Of a stretch of 64,000 nucleotides of DNA, positions 1 through 7,878 are shown in pieces. A model generated the notes under the pieces. The model had not been told where the DNA came from and ran no database searches. It worked only from the letters and a program-made list of their open reading frames with translations. The stretch is from Pseudokineococcus lusitanus. Its GTDB lineage: Bacteria > Actinomycetota > Actinomycetes > Actinomycetales > Quadrisphaeraceae. The stretch covers positions 279,806 to 343,805 of the forward strand of contig NZ_RJKN01000005.1 in NCBI RefSeq assembly GCF_003751265.1. The letters run 5' to 3'. How positions within the stretch are numbered: position 1 is the stretch's first letter; each line of letters begins with the position of its first letter. A program made the translations under genes and the position numbers.

Positions 1-606
1 CGCGCGTGGACGCCGGTCGGCGAGCTCTCCGGCGGCGAGCGGCGCCGGCTCCAGCTGCTGCGGCTGCTCGTGCACGAGCCGAACGTGCTGCTCCTCGACG
101 AGCCGACGAACGACCTCGACACGGACGTCCTGGCCTCGGTCGAGGACGTCCTCGACGGCTTCCGCGGGACCCTCGTCGTCGTGTCGCACGACCGGTACTT
201 GCTCGAGCGCACCACCGACCACCAGGTCGCCCTCCTCGGCGACGGCCACCTGCGCGACCTGCCCGGCGGCGTCGAGGAGTACCTGGCCCTGAGGGCCGGC
301 GTCCACGCCGCCCCGGTCGGCGGGGTGCTGCCGGGCGTGGCGACGGCGGGCGACGCCGCGGCCGCGACGGCGGCCGCGGGCGGCCCCTCCGCCGCCGACG
401 TCCGCGCCGCGCGCAAGGAGGTCTCCCGGCTCGAGCGCCGCCTGGAGAAGCTGCAGACGAGCGAGGCGGGCCTGCTGGCCCGGATGGCCGACGCGGCCGC
501 CGACCACGCCGCCGTCACGGCCCTCGACGCCGAGCTCCGCGCCGTCGTCGCCGAGCGCGAGCAGGTCGAGGAGGCCTGGCTCGAGGCCGCCGAGACCGCC
601 GGCTGA
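1..606 (+). CDS. ABC-F family ATPase, C-terminal part (5' end outside window)
   Basis: The frame is open from base 1, so this is the last 201 residues of a longer protein. It holds most of the second nucleotide-binding domain: ABC signature LSGGE (residues 9-13 of the fragment), Walker [12 protein letters not shown] (30-40) and the H-loop SHDR (62-65). A charged, probably coiled-coil C-terminal segment follows (about 135-195). DEPTNDLD and the lack of membrane segments are typical of ABC-F proteins (EttA/Uup/drug-protection type), which act on ribosomes rather than as transporters. The subgroup cannot be decided without the N-terminal half and linker. A GC-rich hairpin follows the stop. Confidence 0.9.
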   Translation, partial: RAWTPVGELSGGERRRLQLLRLLVHEPNVLLLDEPTNDLDTDVLASVEDVLDGFRGTLVVVSHDRYLLERTTDHQVALLGDGHLRDLPGGVEEYLALRAGVHAAPVGGVLPGVATAGDAAAATAAAGGPSAADVRAARKEVSRLERRLEKLQTSEAGLLARMADAAADHAAVTALDAELRAVVAEREQVEEAWLEAAETAG

Positions 607-616
607 CCCCCTCCAC

Positions 617-640
617 GCCCCCCTCCGCGACGAGGGGGCC
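617..640. terminator. Rho-independent-like hairpin
   Basis: A C-rich arm (619-625) pairs with a G-rich arm (632-638) around a 6-nt loop, between the convergent ABC-F gene and the ABM-domain gene. There is no clear U-tract, which is common in high-GC actinobacteria. It could serve both strands. Confidence 0.5.
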
Positions 641-655
641 GCGGGGGCAGGTGGG

Positions 656-1315
656 TCAGGAGGGGCGGCGACGGCGCCAGGGCGGCGGCTCGGCGTCGAG
701 GAACCACTGCAGGCGGCGGGTGGCCCAGGGGAGGGCGAGGTACGTCATCACCGGGGTCATGAGCGTCGTCGTCACGACCACGCGGAGCCACAGCGGGACG
801 TGGTCGGCGATCGCGGCGCCGAGCGTGAGGTTGACGAGCAGGGACAGGGGCAGGAAGACCGAGTAGATGACGAGGGCCTGGCGCCAGCGCGGGGGGCGGC
901 GCGGGCGGTCCGCGAGGCCCTCGGCCCCGACGACGACGCCGTCCGCGGCGTCGAACCATCCCTCGATGCCGGTGCGGCGCTCGGTGCGCGTGGGCCGGAC
1001 GGTGCCGGGGGCGCCGGCGAGCCACCAGAGCCGCTCAGGGGAGCCCTCCCACCGCGCGAGCGCGTCCTCGTCGGCGAAGCGGTAGAGCATGTGCCACTCG
1101 CGGGAGTCCACGGCGCCGCGGACCCACCCGGCGCCGAGGAAGCCCGGCGCGCTCTCGGCGAGGCGGGCCCCGGCGCTGACCCACGTCATCATCTCGAGGC
1201 GCTGGCCGGGGTCGGCGACGCGCGTCGTCGCGACGGTGACGGGCTCGGGCGTCGTCGCGGGCGGGACGACGTCGTCGGGGCGGTCGGCGTGCGGCACGCG
1301 CCCAGTGTCCGGCAT
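656..1315 (-). CDS. ABM-superfamily (antibiotic biosynthesis monooxygenase-like) membrane protein
   Basis: Predicted 219 aa. Residues about 15-105 look like a dimeric alpha/beta-barrel ABM domain, with a W-rich centre (WHMLYRF, ARWEGSPERLWW). Two hydrophobic helices follow near the C-terminus (about 135-200), then a short basic tail. This layout matches the COG3224-type ABM-superfamily proteins, whose substrate is unknown to me. I chose the ATG at 1315 because the longer upstream frame is arginine/proline-rich shadow sequence and overlaps marR. It lies downstream of marR on the same strand, with 38 bp between them, so the two may be co-transcribed. Confidence 0.75.
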   Translation of the reverse strand: MPDTGRVPHADRPDDVVPPATTPEPVTVATTRVADPGQRLEMMTWVSAGARLAESAPGFLGAGWVRGAVDSREWHMLYRFADEDALARWEGSPERLWWLAGAPGTVRPTRTERRTGIEGWFDAADGVVVGAEGLADRPRRPPRWRQALVIYSVFLPLSLLVNLTLGAAIADHVPLWLRVVVTTTLMTPVMTYLALPWATRRLQWFLDAEPPPWRRRRPS

Positions 1316-1353
1316 GCGGGACGGTGCCGGGGACCGGGCGCCTGACCTGGGGC

Positions 1354-1869
1354 TCAGCCCTCGTCGAGGCCGCGGGAGATGCGGCGCAGGACGTCGGCCA
1401 GCGCCTGCTGCTGCGGCGCGTCGAGCCCCGCGAGCAGCTGCCGCTCCCGCACGAGGAGGTCGGCCATGGCGGCGTCGACTCTGGACGCGCCTGCGGGCGT
1501 CAACCGCACGAGGACGCCGCGGCGGTCGCCCGGGTCGGGGTGACGCTCGACGAGGCCGGCGGCGACGAGCCGGTCGACCCGGTTGGTCATCGTCCCGCTC
1601 GTCACGAGCGTCGAGGCGACGAGCCGCCCCGGCGTCAGCTGGTGCGGGTGGCCGGCCCGGCGCAGCGCGGACAGGACGTCGAAGGACCACGCCTCGAGGT
1701 CGTGCTCGGCGAAGGCCGCCCGGCGGGCGAGGTCGAGCTGGCGGGAGAGCCGGCTGACGCGCGAGAGCACCTGCAGCGGAGAGACGTCCAGGTCCGGCCG
1801 CTCGCGCCGCCAGGCCGCGACGATGCGGTCGACCTCGTCGGGCCCGCCGCCCCCCGCCTCGTCCGCCAC
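1354..1869 (-). CDS. MarR-family transcriptional regulator
   Basis: Predicted 171 aa from the GTG at 1869. A winged helix-turn-helix fills the middle (LTPGRLVASTLVTSGTMTNR, then the wing DPGDRRGVLVRLTPAG), with dimerisation helices on both sides, as in MarR/SlyA regulators. The open frame runs further upstream to an ATG at 1959, but that extension is low-complexity Gly/Arg and would place a perfect 14-bp palindrome inside the gene. The GTG sits 7 nt after a TAGCAT -10-like hexamer, consistent with a leaderless transcript. It probably autoregulates through the palindrome and may control the downstream ABM-domain gene. The ligand is unknown. Confidence 0.85.
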   Translation of the reverse strand: MADEAGGGGPDEVDRIVAAWRRERPDLDVSPLQVLSRVSRLSRQLDLARRAAFAEHDLEAWSFDVLSALRRAGHPHQLTPGRLVASTLVTSGTMTNRVDRLVAAGLVERHPDPGDRRGVLVRLTPAGASRVDAAMADLLVRERQLLAGLDAPQQQALADVLRRISRGLDEG

Positions 1870-1891
1870 GCCGTCGATGCTAGCCGCGGTG

Positions 1892-1905
1892 TCTCGACGT
1901 CGAGA
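1892..1905. promoter_or_regulatory. Perfect 14-bp palindrome, probable MarR operator
   Basis: TCTCGACGTCGAGA is a perfect inverted repeat 23 bp upstream of the chosen marR start. It overlaps the expected -35 region, with a -10-like TAGCAT on the minus strand at about 1876-1881. A symmetric TCGA-rich site of this size is typical for MarR dimers. Confidence 0.6.
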
Positions 1906-1968
1906 TTCTCGACGCCCTCCGCCTCCGCCTCCGCCCCGGTCCGCGGCGGCCCCCGCCACCCCGCCCCT

Positions 1969-2036
1969 CTCCCGACGTGCGACCTCGTCGGGCCGCGGGA
2001 GCGCTCACCCGGCCCGACGAGGTCGCACGTCGGGAG
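1969..2036. repeat. Long perfect inverted repeat (26-bp arms)
   Basis: The arms at 1969-1994 and 2011-2036 are exact reverse complements, with a 16-nt loop; one more step outward pairs with a single mismatch. It lies downstream of the MaoC gene on the transcribed strand, so it may terminate that operon. The stem is much longer than a usual terminator and looks like an interspersed palindrome (REP-like). Confidence 0.8.
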
Positions 2037-2183
2037 GGGGGACGTGGTCGACAGGGGGGACGTGGCGGGGGAGGGGACGCGGCGGAGAGGACGAGGGGCG
2101 GGCGGGCGCGGTGGGTCGAGTCGAGGGAAGGAGGGGCGGGGCGGACGCGGCGTGAGAGCGGACGATGCGGCGGACGGGGCCGC

Positions 2184-3131
2184 TCAGGCGCCGGGCACGA
2201 CGTCGGCGACGAGGTGCGGCTCGCCGTCGCGCTCGCGCCGGACGGCGAGCAGCAGCGAGCCGTCCTCGCGGCGGTGCCAGCCGTGGACGGCGCGGCCGGG
2301 GACGAGGAGGGGCTTGCGGAAGCGGGCGTCGACGACGCCCGTCACCGGGGCGCGGCCCTGCAGGTCGCCGAGCGCGCGGGCCAGCGTCCACATGCCGTGG
2401 GCCAGCGGCCGGGGGAAGCCGAGCGCCCGCGCCGCGAGCGCCGAGGTGTGCAGCGGGTTGGGGTCGCCCGCCACCGCGGCGTACGCGCGGCCGGTGCCGG
2501 CGGGGACGTCCCACCGGACGACGCCGTCCGGCAGCGGCCCGCGGAGCGCCGCGTCGACCCCGCCGTCCGTCGTCGACGGCGCCCCGCCGTCCGTCGTCGA
2601 CGGCGCCCCGCCGTCCGGCGCCTGGCGGCTCGTCGACGGCGGCCCGCCGCCCGCCCCCGGCTCGCGGCGCAGGTAGGTGCTCGTCCCGCGCCAGACGACC
2701 TCGCCCCCGGCCTCCGCGGTCGCCACGAGGTCCACCTGCCGACCCCGGCGGTGGGGGCGGAGGTCGCGGGCCGCGACGCGCAGCGCCAGCACCTCGCGCG
2801 GGTCGACGGGACGCAGCACCTCGAGCCGCTGCGCGAGGTGGACGAGGCCCACGGGCGCGAGCGGGAAGCCCGGCCCGAGCAGCAGCCGCGCCTGGGCGCC
2901 CCACGTGAGGACGTGGAGGTAGCAGGCGGGCAGCGCGGCGCCCGGGCGCACGTGGCACACCCGCCCCCAGGCGTCGAGGTGCGCGGGGTCCACGCGGACG
3001 TCCGGCACGAGCACCGGGCCCGCCGGCAGCGCCCGACCGCGGCCCCGCCGCAGGACGGCGGCCGCGAGCGTCCGGCGCGTCGGCGCGAGGGGCAGCGGCC
3101 CCGGCCCGGCACCGGGGACGGGCCCGCTCAT
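2184..3131 (-). CDS. MaoC-like (R)-enoyl-CoA/ACP hydratase, double hot-dog (HtdX-like)
   Basis: Predicted 315 aa. The C-terminal half carries the hydratase-2 motif GDPNPLHTS followed by GFPRPLAHGMW, containing the Asp/His pair used to hydrate trans-2-enoyl thioesters. The N-terminal half (about 45-165) looks like a degenerate hot-dog domain. The start ATG overlaps the stop of the upstream fabG4-like gene by 4 nt (ATGA), so the two are translationally coupled. Order and orientation (MaoC, FabG4, divergent thiolase) match the M. tuberculosis Rv0241c-Rv0242c-Rv0243 block. The interdomain linker carries two exact copies of a 24-bp repeat (2561-2608). Likely role: the dehydration/hydration step of fatty-acyl metabolism. 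Confidence 0.85.
   Translation of the reverse strand: MSGPVPGAGPGPLPLAPTRRTLAAAVLRRGRGRALPAGPVLVPDVRVDPAHLDAWGRVCHVRPGAALPACYLHVLTWGAQARLLLGPGFPLAPVGLVHLAQRLEVLRPVDPREVLALRVAARDLRPHRRGRQVDLVATAEAGGEVVWRGTSTYLRREPGAGGGPPSTSRQAPDGGAPSTTDGGAPSTTDGGVDAALRGPLPDGVVRWDVPAGTGRAYAAVAGDPNPLHTSALAARALGFPRPLAHGMWTLARALGDLQGRAPVTGVVDARFRKPLLVPGRAVHGWHRREDGSLLLAVRRERDGEPHLVADVVPGA
2561..2608. repeat. In-frame 24-bp tandem repeat inside the MaoC gene
   Basis: Two exact 24-bp copies (2561-2584, 2585-2608) followed by a truncated third. They encode an 8-residue Gly/Ala/Pro/Ser/Thr-rich repeat in the linker between the two hot-dog halves. Probably slippage in a flexible linker. Confidence 0.8.
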
Positions 3132-4615
3132 GCGCCGAGGAGGTTCTGCCCGCACACGCGGAGCACCTGGCCGTTGACCGCCGCGGACGCGGGCTCCGCG
3201 AACCAGGCCACCACCTCGGCGACGTCGACGGGCAGGCCGCCCTGCCCCAGCGACGACAGCCGCCGGCCGAGCTGCCGGTTGAGCGCGGGGACGGCGGCCG
3301 TCATCCGGGTCTCGACGAAGCCGGGCGCCACCGCGTTGACCGTGGCGCCGACCTCGGCCGCCCGCGGCGCGAGGGCGTCGACGAGGCCGATGACGCCGGC
3401 CTTCGAGGCGGCGTAGCTCGTCTGCCCGTCGTTGCCGGCGATCCCGGCCAGGGACGAGACCCCGACCACGCGGCCGCCGCGGTGCAGGCGCCCGGTGGCG
3501 AGCAGGTGCTCGGTCAGCCGCAGCGGCGCGGCCACGTTGACCTCGAGGACGGACGCGAAGGCGTCCGGCCGCATGTTGCGCAGGCGGCGGTCGCGCGTGA
3601 TGCCGGCGTTGTGGACGACGACGTCGAGGCCGCCGACGGCGTCGGCCCGCTCCCCGAGCCGGTCGGGCGCCAGGTCCGACGTCACGTCGAGGACGAAGGG
3701 CTCGCCGCCGACCTCGCGCGCCGTCGCCGCGAGGACGTCGGCCGCGGCCGGCACGTCGGCGAGGACGACGCGGGCGCCGCGGGCCGCGAGCAGCTGCGCC
3801 GTCGCCGCGCCGATCCCGCGCGCCGCGCCGGTGACGAGCGCCGTGCGGCCCTCGAGCGGGCGGGAGCCGCGGGCGAGGTCGTCGTCCGGGAGGTCGCCGA
3901 CCGGGTCGGCGAGCCGGACGACCTGCCCGCTGACGAAGGCCGAGCGCCCGGACAGGAGGAAGCGCAGCGCGCCGCCGAGGCCCGCCGCGCCGCCGCCGGA
4001 CAGCAGCACGAGCTGAACCGTGCGTCCGCCGCCGACCTCCTTGCCGAGCGAGCGGGTGAAGCCCTCGAGGGCCCGCTGCGCCACCCGCGTCGCGGCGTCC
4101 GCGCCGTCGGGGAGCCGGTCGGGGTCGAGCCCGAGGACGACGACGTGGGCGCCGCGCGCCAGGCGGCGGAGCCGGGGGGCGAGGGCGCCGACGAGGCCGA
4201 CGAGGTCGGCGGGGGAGCGGGCCGCCGTCGCGTCGACGACGACGCCGCCGAGGCGCTCGGTGCCGTCGTCGTCCCCGGGGAGCAGGACCCGGGCGCCGGC
4301 GGCGGCCACCGCGGCGGCGGCCGCCGCACCGGCGTCACGGGGTGCCGCGTCCCCGCCGCCCACCGGGACGAGACCCGTGACGAGCACCGGGCCGGGCGCG
4401 AGCGGGGCGCCCGGCGCGTCGCGCCGCAGCGGCGCCGGGTCCGGCAGGCCGAGCCCGGGGACGACCTTGCGCCCCAGGGCGGACCGCGCGAAGTCGGCGT
4501 AGCGGTCGGCGGGGGCGTCGTCGTCGCCGGACGGCCCGGAGGACGCGGCCGCGCCGGTCCGGCCGGGGAGGACGCCGCGCAGGGCGCCGGTCAGGGGTCC
4601 GCTGCCTCGCTGCAT
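3128..4615 (-). CDS. fabG: 3-oxoacyl-ACP/CoA reductase, high-molecular-weight FabG (FabG4-type)
   Basis: Predicted 495 aa, about twice the size of ordinary FabG. The C-terminal SDR domain (about 255-495) has the cofactor motif TGAARGIG, an NAG element (HNAGITRD), the catalytic Ser region SSLAG and the YAASK Tyr/Lys pair, so it should reduce 3-oxoacyl thioesters. The N-terminal half (about 75-245) is a second Rossmann/flavodoxin-like domain without these motifs, as in mycobacterial FabG4. The ATG at 4615 lies 6 nt after a TAGCGT -10-like element, suggesting a leaderless mRNA. It is coupled to the MaoC gene and divergent from the thiolase gene; the three probably form one acyl-chain module. Confidence 0.9.
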   Translation of the reverse strand: MQRGSGPLTGALRGVLPGRTGAAASSGPSGDDDAPADRYADFARSALGRKVVPGLGLPDPAPLRRDAPGAPLAPGPVLVTGLVPVGGGDAAPRDAGAAAAAAVAAAGARVLLPGDDDGTERLGGVVVDATAARSPADLVGLVGALAPRLRRLARGAHVVVLGLDPDRLPDGADAATRVAQRALEGFTRSLGKEVGGGRTVQLVLLSGGGAAGLGGALRFLLSGRSAFVSGQVVRLADPVGDLPDDDLARGSRPLEGRTALVTGAARGIGAATAQLLAARGARVVLADVPAAADVLAATAREVGGEPFVLDVTSDLAPDRLGERADAVGGLDVVVHNAGITRDRRLRNMRPDAFASVLEVNVAAPLRLTEHLLATGRLHRGGRVVGVSSLAGIAGNDGQTSYAASKAGVIGLVDALAPRAAEVGATVNAVAPGFVETRMTAAVPALNRQLGRRLSSLGQGGLPVDVAEVVAWFAEPASAAVNGQVLRVCGQNLLGA

Positions 4616-4621
4616 GCCACG

Positions 4622-4627
4622 ACGCTA
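4622..4627 (-). promoter_or_regulatory. -10 element of the fabG4-maoC operon
   Basis: TAGCGT on the minus strand, ending 6 nt before the ATG at 4615. The same spacing of TAG-type hexamer to start codon recurs at other genes in the window and indicates leaderless transcription. Confidence 0.45.
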
Positions 4628-4646
4628 CCCCTGTCCGGGCTGGGAA

Positions 4647-4662
4647 GTTACCCGTGAGTAAC
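4647..4662. promoter_or_regulatory. Imperfect palindrome in the fabG4/thiolase divergent promoter
   Basis: GTTACCCGTGAGTAAC has 5-bp perfect outer arms and 12 of 16 symmetric positions. It lies in the 78-bp gap between the divergent fabG4 and thiolase starts. A site of this form suits a TetR-type fatty-acid regulator acting on both genes. The regulator is not identified. Confidence 0.5.
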
Positions 4663-4693
4663 ACCGCGGCCGCGGTCGTGGCACAGTGACGCC

Positions 4694-6007
4694 ATGGCAG
4701 CCCCTTCGCGCCCGGCGGCCTTCGGCCGCGTCGCCGCGCCGCGCCCCGTCGCCGTCGTCGCCGGCACCCGGATCCCCTTCTCGAAGGCGGGCCGCGCCTA
4801 CGCCGCCGCGTCCGCCGAGGAGATGCTCACCGCCTCCCTCGACGGCCTCGCACGCCGGGCCGGGCTCGTCGGCGAGCGCCTCGACGCCGTCGTCGCGGGC
4901 GCCGTCGTCCGCCACAGCCGCGACCTCGTGCTGACGCGCGAGGCCGTGCTCGGCTCGGTGCTCGACCCGACCACCCCGGCGTGGGACGTCGGCCAGGCCT
5001 GCGGGACCGGTCTGCAGGCCGCGGTCACGGTGGCGGACGGGATCGCCCTGGGGCGCTACGAGGTGGGCGTCGCCGGCGGCAGCGACACGGTGTCGGACGC
5101 GCCCGTCGTCGTCTCCGAGCCGCTGCGCCGGGCGCTCCTGCGGGCGCGCGGGGCGCGGTCGGCGGCGGCGCGGCTGCAGGCCTTCGCGGGCGTGCGGCCC
5201 CGCGACCTGCTCCCCGTGGCGCCGCGCACCACCGAGGCCCGCACCGGGCTGTCGATGGGCGAGCACCAGGCCCGGACCACGCTGGAGTGGGGCATCACCC
5301 GCGAGGCGCAGGACGAGCTGGCGCTCGCGAGCCACCACCGGCTCGAGGCGGCGTACGCGAGCGGCTTCCTCGACGACCTCGTCGTGCCGCACCGCGGCCT
5401 CGAGCGCGACGACGTCCTGCGGCCCGGGCTCACGGCCGAGCAGCTGGCCCGCCTGCGCCCGGTCTTCGGGCGCGGGGAGACGGCGACGACGACGGCCGGC
5501 AACGCCACGCCGCTCACGGACGGCGCGGCCGTCGTCCTGCTCGCCTCCGACGCGTGGGCCGCGGACCGGGGCCTGGAGCCGCTGGCGCACCTCGTCGACA
5601 CCGAGACGACGGCGGTCGACCACGTCTCGGGCGCCGAGGGGCTGCTCATGGCCCCCGTCGGCGCGGTGGCCCGCCTCCTCGACCGCCACGGCCTCGGGCT
5701 CGACGACCTCGACGTCCTCGAGGTGCACGAGGCCTTCGCGGGCCAGGTGCTGACGACGCTGGCGGCCCTCGCGGACCCGGCGTACTGCCGCGTGCGGCTC
5801 GGCCGCGCCGAGCCCTTCGGCGAGGTCGACCGGGCGCGCCTCAACCCCCACGGCGGCTCGCTGGCCGCCGGGCACCCCTTCGCCGCGACCGGCGCCCGGG
5901 TCCTGGCCTCGGCGGCCAAGGCCCTCGCCGTGCGCGGCGGCGGGCGTGCGCTCGTGTCGGTCTGCGCCGCGGGCGGTCAGGGGGTCGTGGCGCTCCTCGA
6001 GCGCTGA
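4694..6007 (+). CDS. Acetyl-CoA acetyltransferase / 3-ketoacyl-CoA thiolase (FadA2/FadI-like)
   Basis: Predicted 437 aa, a full-length thiolase. The nucleophile is Cys103 in QACGTGL. Further catalytic elements are His345 in VHEAF, His394 in AAGHPFAATG and Cys424 in CAAGGQG. It makes or cleaves 3-oxoacyl-CoA with acetyl-CoA and so fits the neighbouring ketoreductase and hydratase, which together give the reversible beta-oxidation reactions apart from the acyl-CoA dehydrogenase. It is divergent from fabG4 with a shared palindrome. Its 3' end overlaps the convergent TetR gene by 31 bp. Confidence 0.92.
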   Translation: MAAPSRPAAFGRVAAPRPVAVVAGTRIPFSKAGRAYAAASAEEMLTASLDGLARRAGLVGERLDAVVAGAVVRHSRDLVLTREAVLGSVLDPTTPAWDVGQACGTGLQAAVTVADGIALGRYEVGVAGGSDTVSDAPVVVSEPLRRALLRARGARSAAARLQAFAGVRPRDLLPVAPRTTEARTGLSMGEHQARTTLEWGITREAQDELALASHHRLEAAYASGFLDDLVVPHRGLERDDVLRPGLTAEQLARLRPVFGRGETATTTAGNATPLTDGAAVVLLASDAWAADRGLEPLAHLVDTETTAVDHVSGAEGLLMAPVGAVARLLDRHGLGLDDLDVLEVHEAFAGQVLTTLAALADPAYCRVRLGRAEPFGEVDRARLNPHGGSLAAGHPFAATGARVLASAAKALAVRGGGRALVSVCAAGGQGVVALLER

Positions 6008-6678
6008 GGCCGCACGCCGCCGGCGGGCCGGACGAGCGGGACCTCGCCCGTGACCTCGCGCGGCGTCGCCTCGAGGTGGGACAGGCCGTTCCACGAGAGG
6101 TTGACGAGGTGCGCGGCCACGACGGCCTTCGGCGGCTCGCGCGTGTCGAGCCACCACTGGCCGGTCAGCGCCACCATGCCGACGAGCATCTGCGCGTACA
6201 TGGGCGCGGCGTCGGCCGGCAGCCCCTGCTTGGCCATCTCGCGCACCATGAGGTGCTCGACCTGGCGGGCGATGTCGGAGATGAGGGTGGCGAAGGTGCC
6301 GCCCGTCGACGCGACGGGGGCGTCCCGCACGAGGATCCGGAAGCCCTCGGCGTTCTCCTCGACGTAGTCGAGCAGGCTCAGCGCCGCCCGCTCGAGCACC
6401 GCCCGCGGGTGGAGGCCCGAGACGTCGAGGGCGTCGGTCATCGTGCCCAGGAGGACCGCCGTCTCCCGCTCGACGACCGTGCGGTACAGGCCCTCCTTGC
6501 CGCCGAAGTGCTCGTAGACGACGGGCTTGGAGACGCCGGCGCGGGCCGCCACCTCCTCGACGCTGGCGCCGTCGACGCCGCGCTCGGCGAAGAGCGTGCG
6601 GCCGACGTCGAGCAGCTGCTCCCGCCGCTCCGCGCCCGTCATGCGGGCGCGGCGGGGGAGCGGGGCGCCGACGGTCAC
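5977..6678 (-). CDS. TetR-family transcriptional regulator
   Basis: Predicted 233 aa from the GTG at 6678, which has a GAGGA ribosome site about 7 nt upstream; an ATG at 6642 is the alternative (221 aa). The N-terminal helix-turn-helix is clear (VEEVAARAGVSKPVVYEHFG), with an alpha-helical ligand domain after it. It lies 80 bp downstream of the desaturase gene on the same strand. The double palindrome in the desaturase promoter is the obvious candidate operator, so it probably senses acyl-CoA or lipid state and represses its own operon. The extreme C-terminus overlaps the thiolase gene in antisense. Confidence 0.88.
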   Translation of the reverse strand: MTVGAPLPRRARMTGAERREQLLDVGRTLFAERGVDGASVEEVAARAGVSKPVVYEHFGGKEGLYRTVVERETAVLLGTMTDALDVSGLHPRAVLERAALSLLDYVEENAEGFRILVRDAPVASTGGTFATLISDIARQVEHLMVREMAKQGLPADAAPMYAQMLVGMVALTGQWWLDTREPPKAVVAAHLVNLSWNGLSHLEATPREVTGEVPLVRPAGGVRPQRSRSATTP

Positions 6679-6758
6679 GGCCCCATCCTCGCGCGCGGGG
6701 CGGCGGGCCGGGCGGGCCGCGGCGCCCCGGGGGACGGCCGCGGCCCGCGTCCCGGCGC

Positions 6759-7727
6759 TCAGGCCTGCTCGCCCGTGCGGGCGGCGCGGCGCGCGGCCGC
6801 CTCCTCGCGCCGGGTGACGAAGCGGGTGGCCGTCTCGTCCAGCTTCCCCATGAACTCCGCCAGCTCGAGCCGCGCCTTCTCGCCGCGCGGGCCGAGGTCG
6901 GTGCGCTCGAACACCTTCCAGAAGCGCAGGACCGGCATGAGGACGTCGTCGTGGTGGAGCTTGAGGTCGTAGATGCCGGCCTTGGCGATCATCATCGACG
7001 ACCGGGCGAAGCCGGTCATGCCGGCGCCCGGCATCGCGAAGGTCATGACCTCGTCGCGGATGGCCTCCATCGTCTCGTCGGGCGCGCGCTCGAAGGCCGC
7101 GGCCATGAGGTTCCGGTAGAAGACCATGTGGAGGTTCTCGTCCTTGGCCACGCGGGCGAGCAGCTGCTCGGCGACGGGGCAGCCGGTGGCACGGCCGGTG
7201 TTCCGGTGGCTCACGCGGGTGGCGAGCTCCTGGAACGACACGTAGGCGATGGTCTGGAGCATGCCCTTGTCGCCGTTGTCGTAGCCGGCCGTCATGTGCT
7301 CCATGCGGAGCTTCTCGAGCTCGACGGGGTCGGAGCCGCGGGTGACCACGAGGTAGTCGCGCAGGGCGATGCCGTGGCGGCCCTCCTCGGCGGTCCAGAG
7401 GCCGACCCACTGCCCCCACGCGCCGTCGCGGCCGAAGCTCGTCGCGATCTCGCGGTGGTAGCTGGGGAGGTTGTCCTCGGTGAGGAGGTTGACGACCATC
7501 GACGTCCGCGCGACCGGGTCGAGGCGCGAGTCGCCGGGCTCCCAGTCCGTCCCGCCGAGGTAGGCGAAGTTCTGCCCCTCGCTCCACGGCACGTAGTCGT
7601 GGGGGTTCCAGGCCGTCGTCACCTTGAGGTGGCGCTCGAGGTTCTCGGCGACGACCGGCTCGAGGTCGCGCAGGAGGCGGGACTGGAGCTCCGCCTCGGC
7701 GTCCGGGCTGTGCGTGGTGGTGGTCAC
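6759..7727 (-). CDS. Soluble acyl-ACP desaturase (DesA-type, di-iron)
   Basis: Predicted 322 aa. The di-iron ligand pattern of the ferritin-like acyl-ACP desaturases is present: Glu84, the EEGRH motif at 114-118, Glu167 and DENLH at 196-200. There are no membrane spans. It introduces a double bond into ACP-bound fatty acids using O2 and an electron donor, as in mycobacterial DesA1/DesA2 and plant stearoyl-ACP desaturase. The GTG start at 7727 lies just after a -10-like TACGGT within a palindrome, indicating a leaderless, repressor-controlled transcript shared with the downstream tetR gene. Confidence 0.92.
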   Translation of the reverse strand: MTTTTHSPDAEAELQSRLLRDLEPVVAENLERHLKVTTAWNPHDYVPWSEGQNFAYLGGTDWEPGDSRLDPVARTSMVVNLLTEDNLPSYHREIATSFGRDGAWGQWVGLWTAEEGRHGIALRDYLVVTRGSDPVELEKLRMEHMTAGYDNGDKGMLQTIAYVSFQELATRVSHRNTGRATGCPVAEQLLARVAKDENLHMVFYRNLMAAAFERAPDETMEAIRDEVMTFAMPGAGMTGFARSSMMIAKAGIYDLKLHHDDVLMPVLRFWKVFERTDLGPRGEKARLELAEFMGKLDETATRFVTRREEAAARRAARTGEQA

Positions 7728-7756
7728 CTACGGAACCGTAACCTACGCATCCGTAG
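7728..7756. promoter_or_regulatory. Double palindrome overlapping the desaturase promoter
   Basis: Outer 7-bp arms CTACGGA (7728-7734) and TCCGTAG (7750-7756) are perfect inverted repeats. Inside are two smaller dyads, TACGGAACCGTA and TACGCATCCGTA. The minus-strand -10-like TACGGT lies within it, 7 nt before the start codon. Most likely a TetR operator binding one or two dimers and blocking RNA polymerase. Confidence 0.6.
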
Positions 7757-7878
7757 CCTCGCCCGTCCGAGCGACCGCGACGCCTGGGAGCTCCCTGGCA
7801 AGGGCCTGGCCGTGCGGCCCGCCCCGGCCGTCCCGTGGGGGCCCGGGACCAGCCCGGTAGCGTCGGCGGCGCGGGCGG

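Larger units (their letters stand above)
1870..2183. other. Intergenic region between the MaoC gene and marR
   Basis: About 314 bp with no credible gene; the long frames here are GC-driven shadows. It holds the marR promoter and palindrome (1892-1905) and a very strong long hairpin (1969-2036). The rest is low-complexity GC-rich sequence. Confidence 0.7.

Noticed and set aside
1977..3416. Plus-strand open frame over the MaoC gene
   Set aside because: The minus strand carries the conserved hydratase motif and is coupled to fabG4; the plus-strand product is Arg/Ala-rich shadow.
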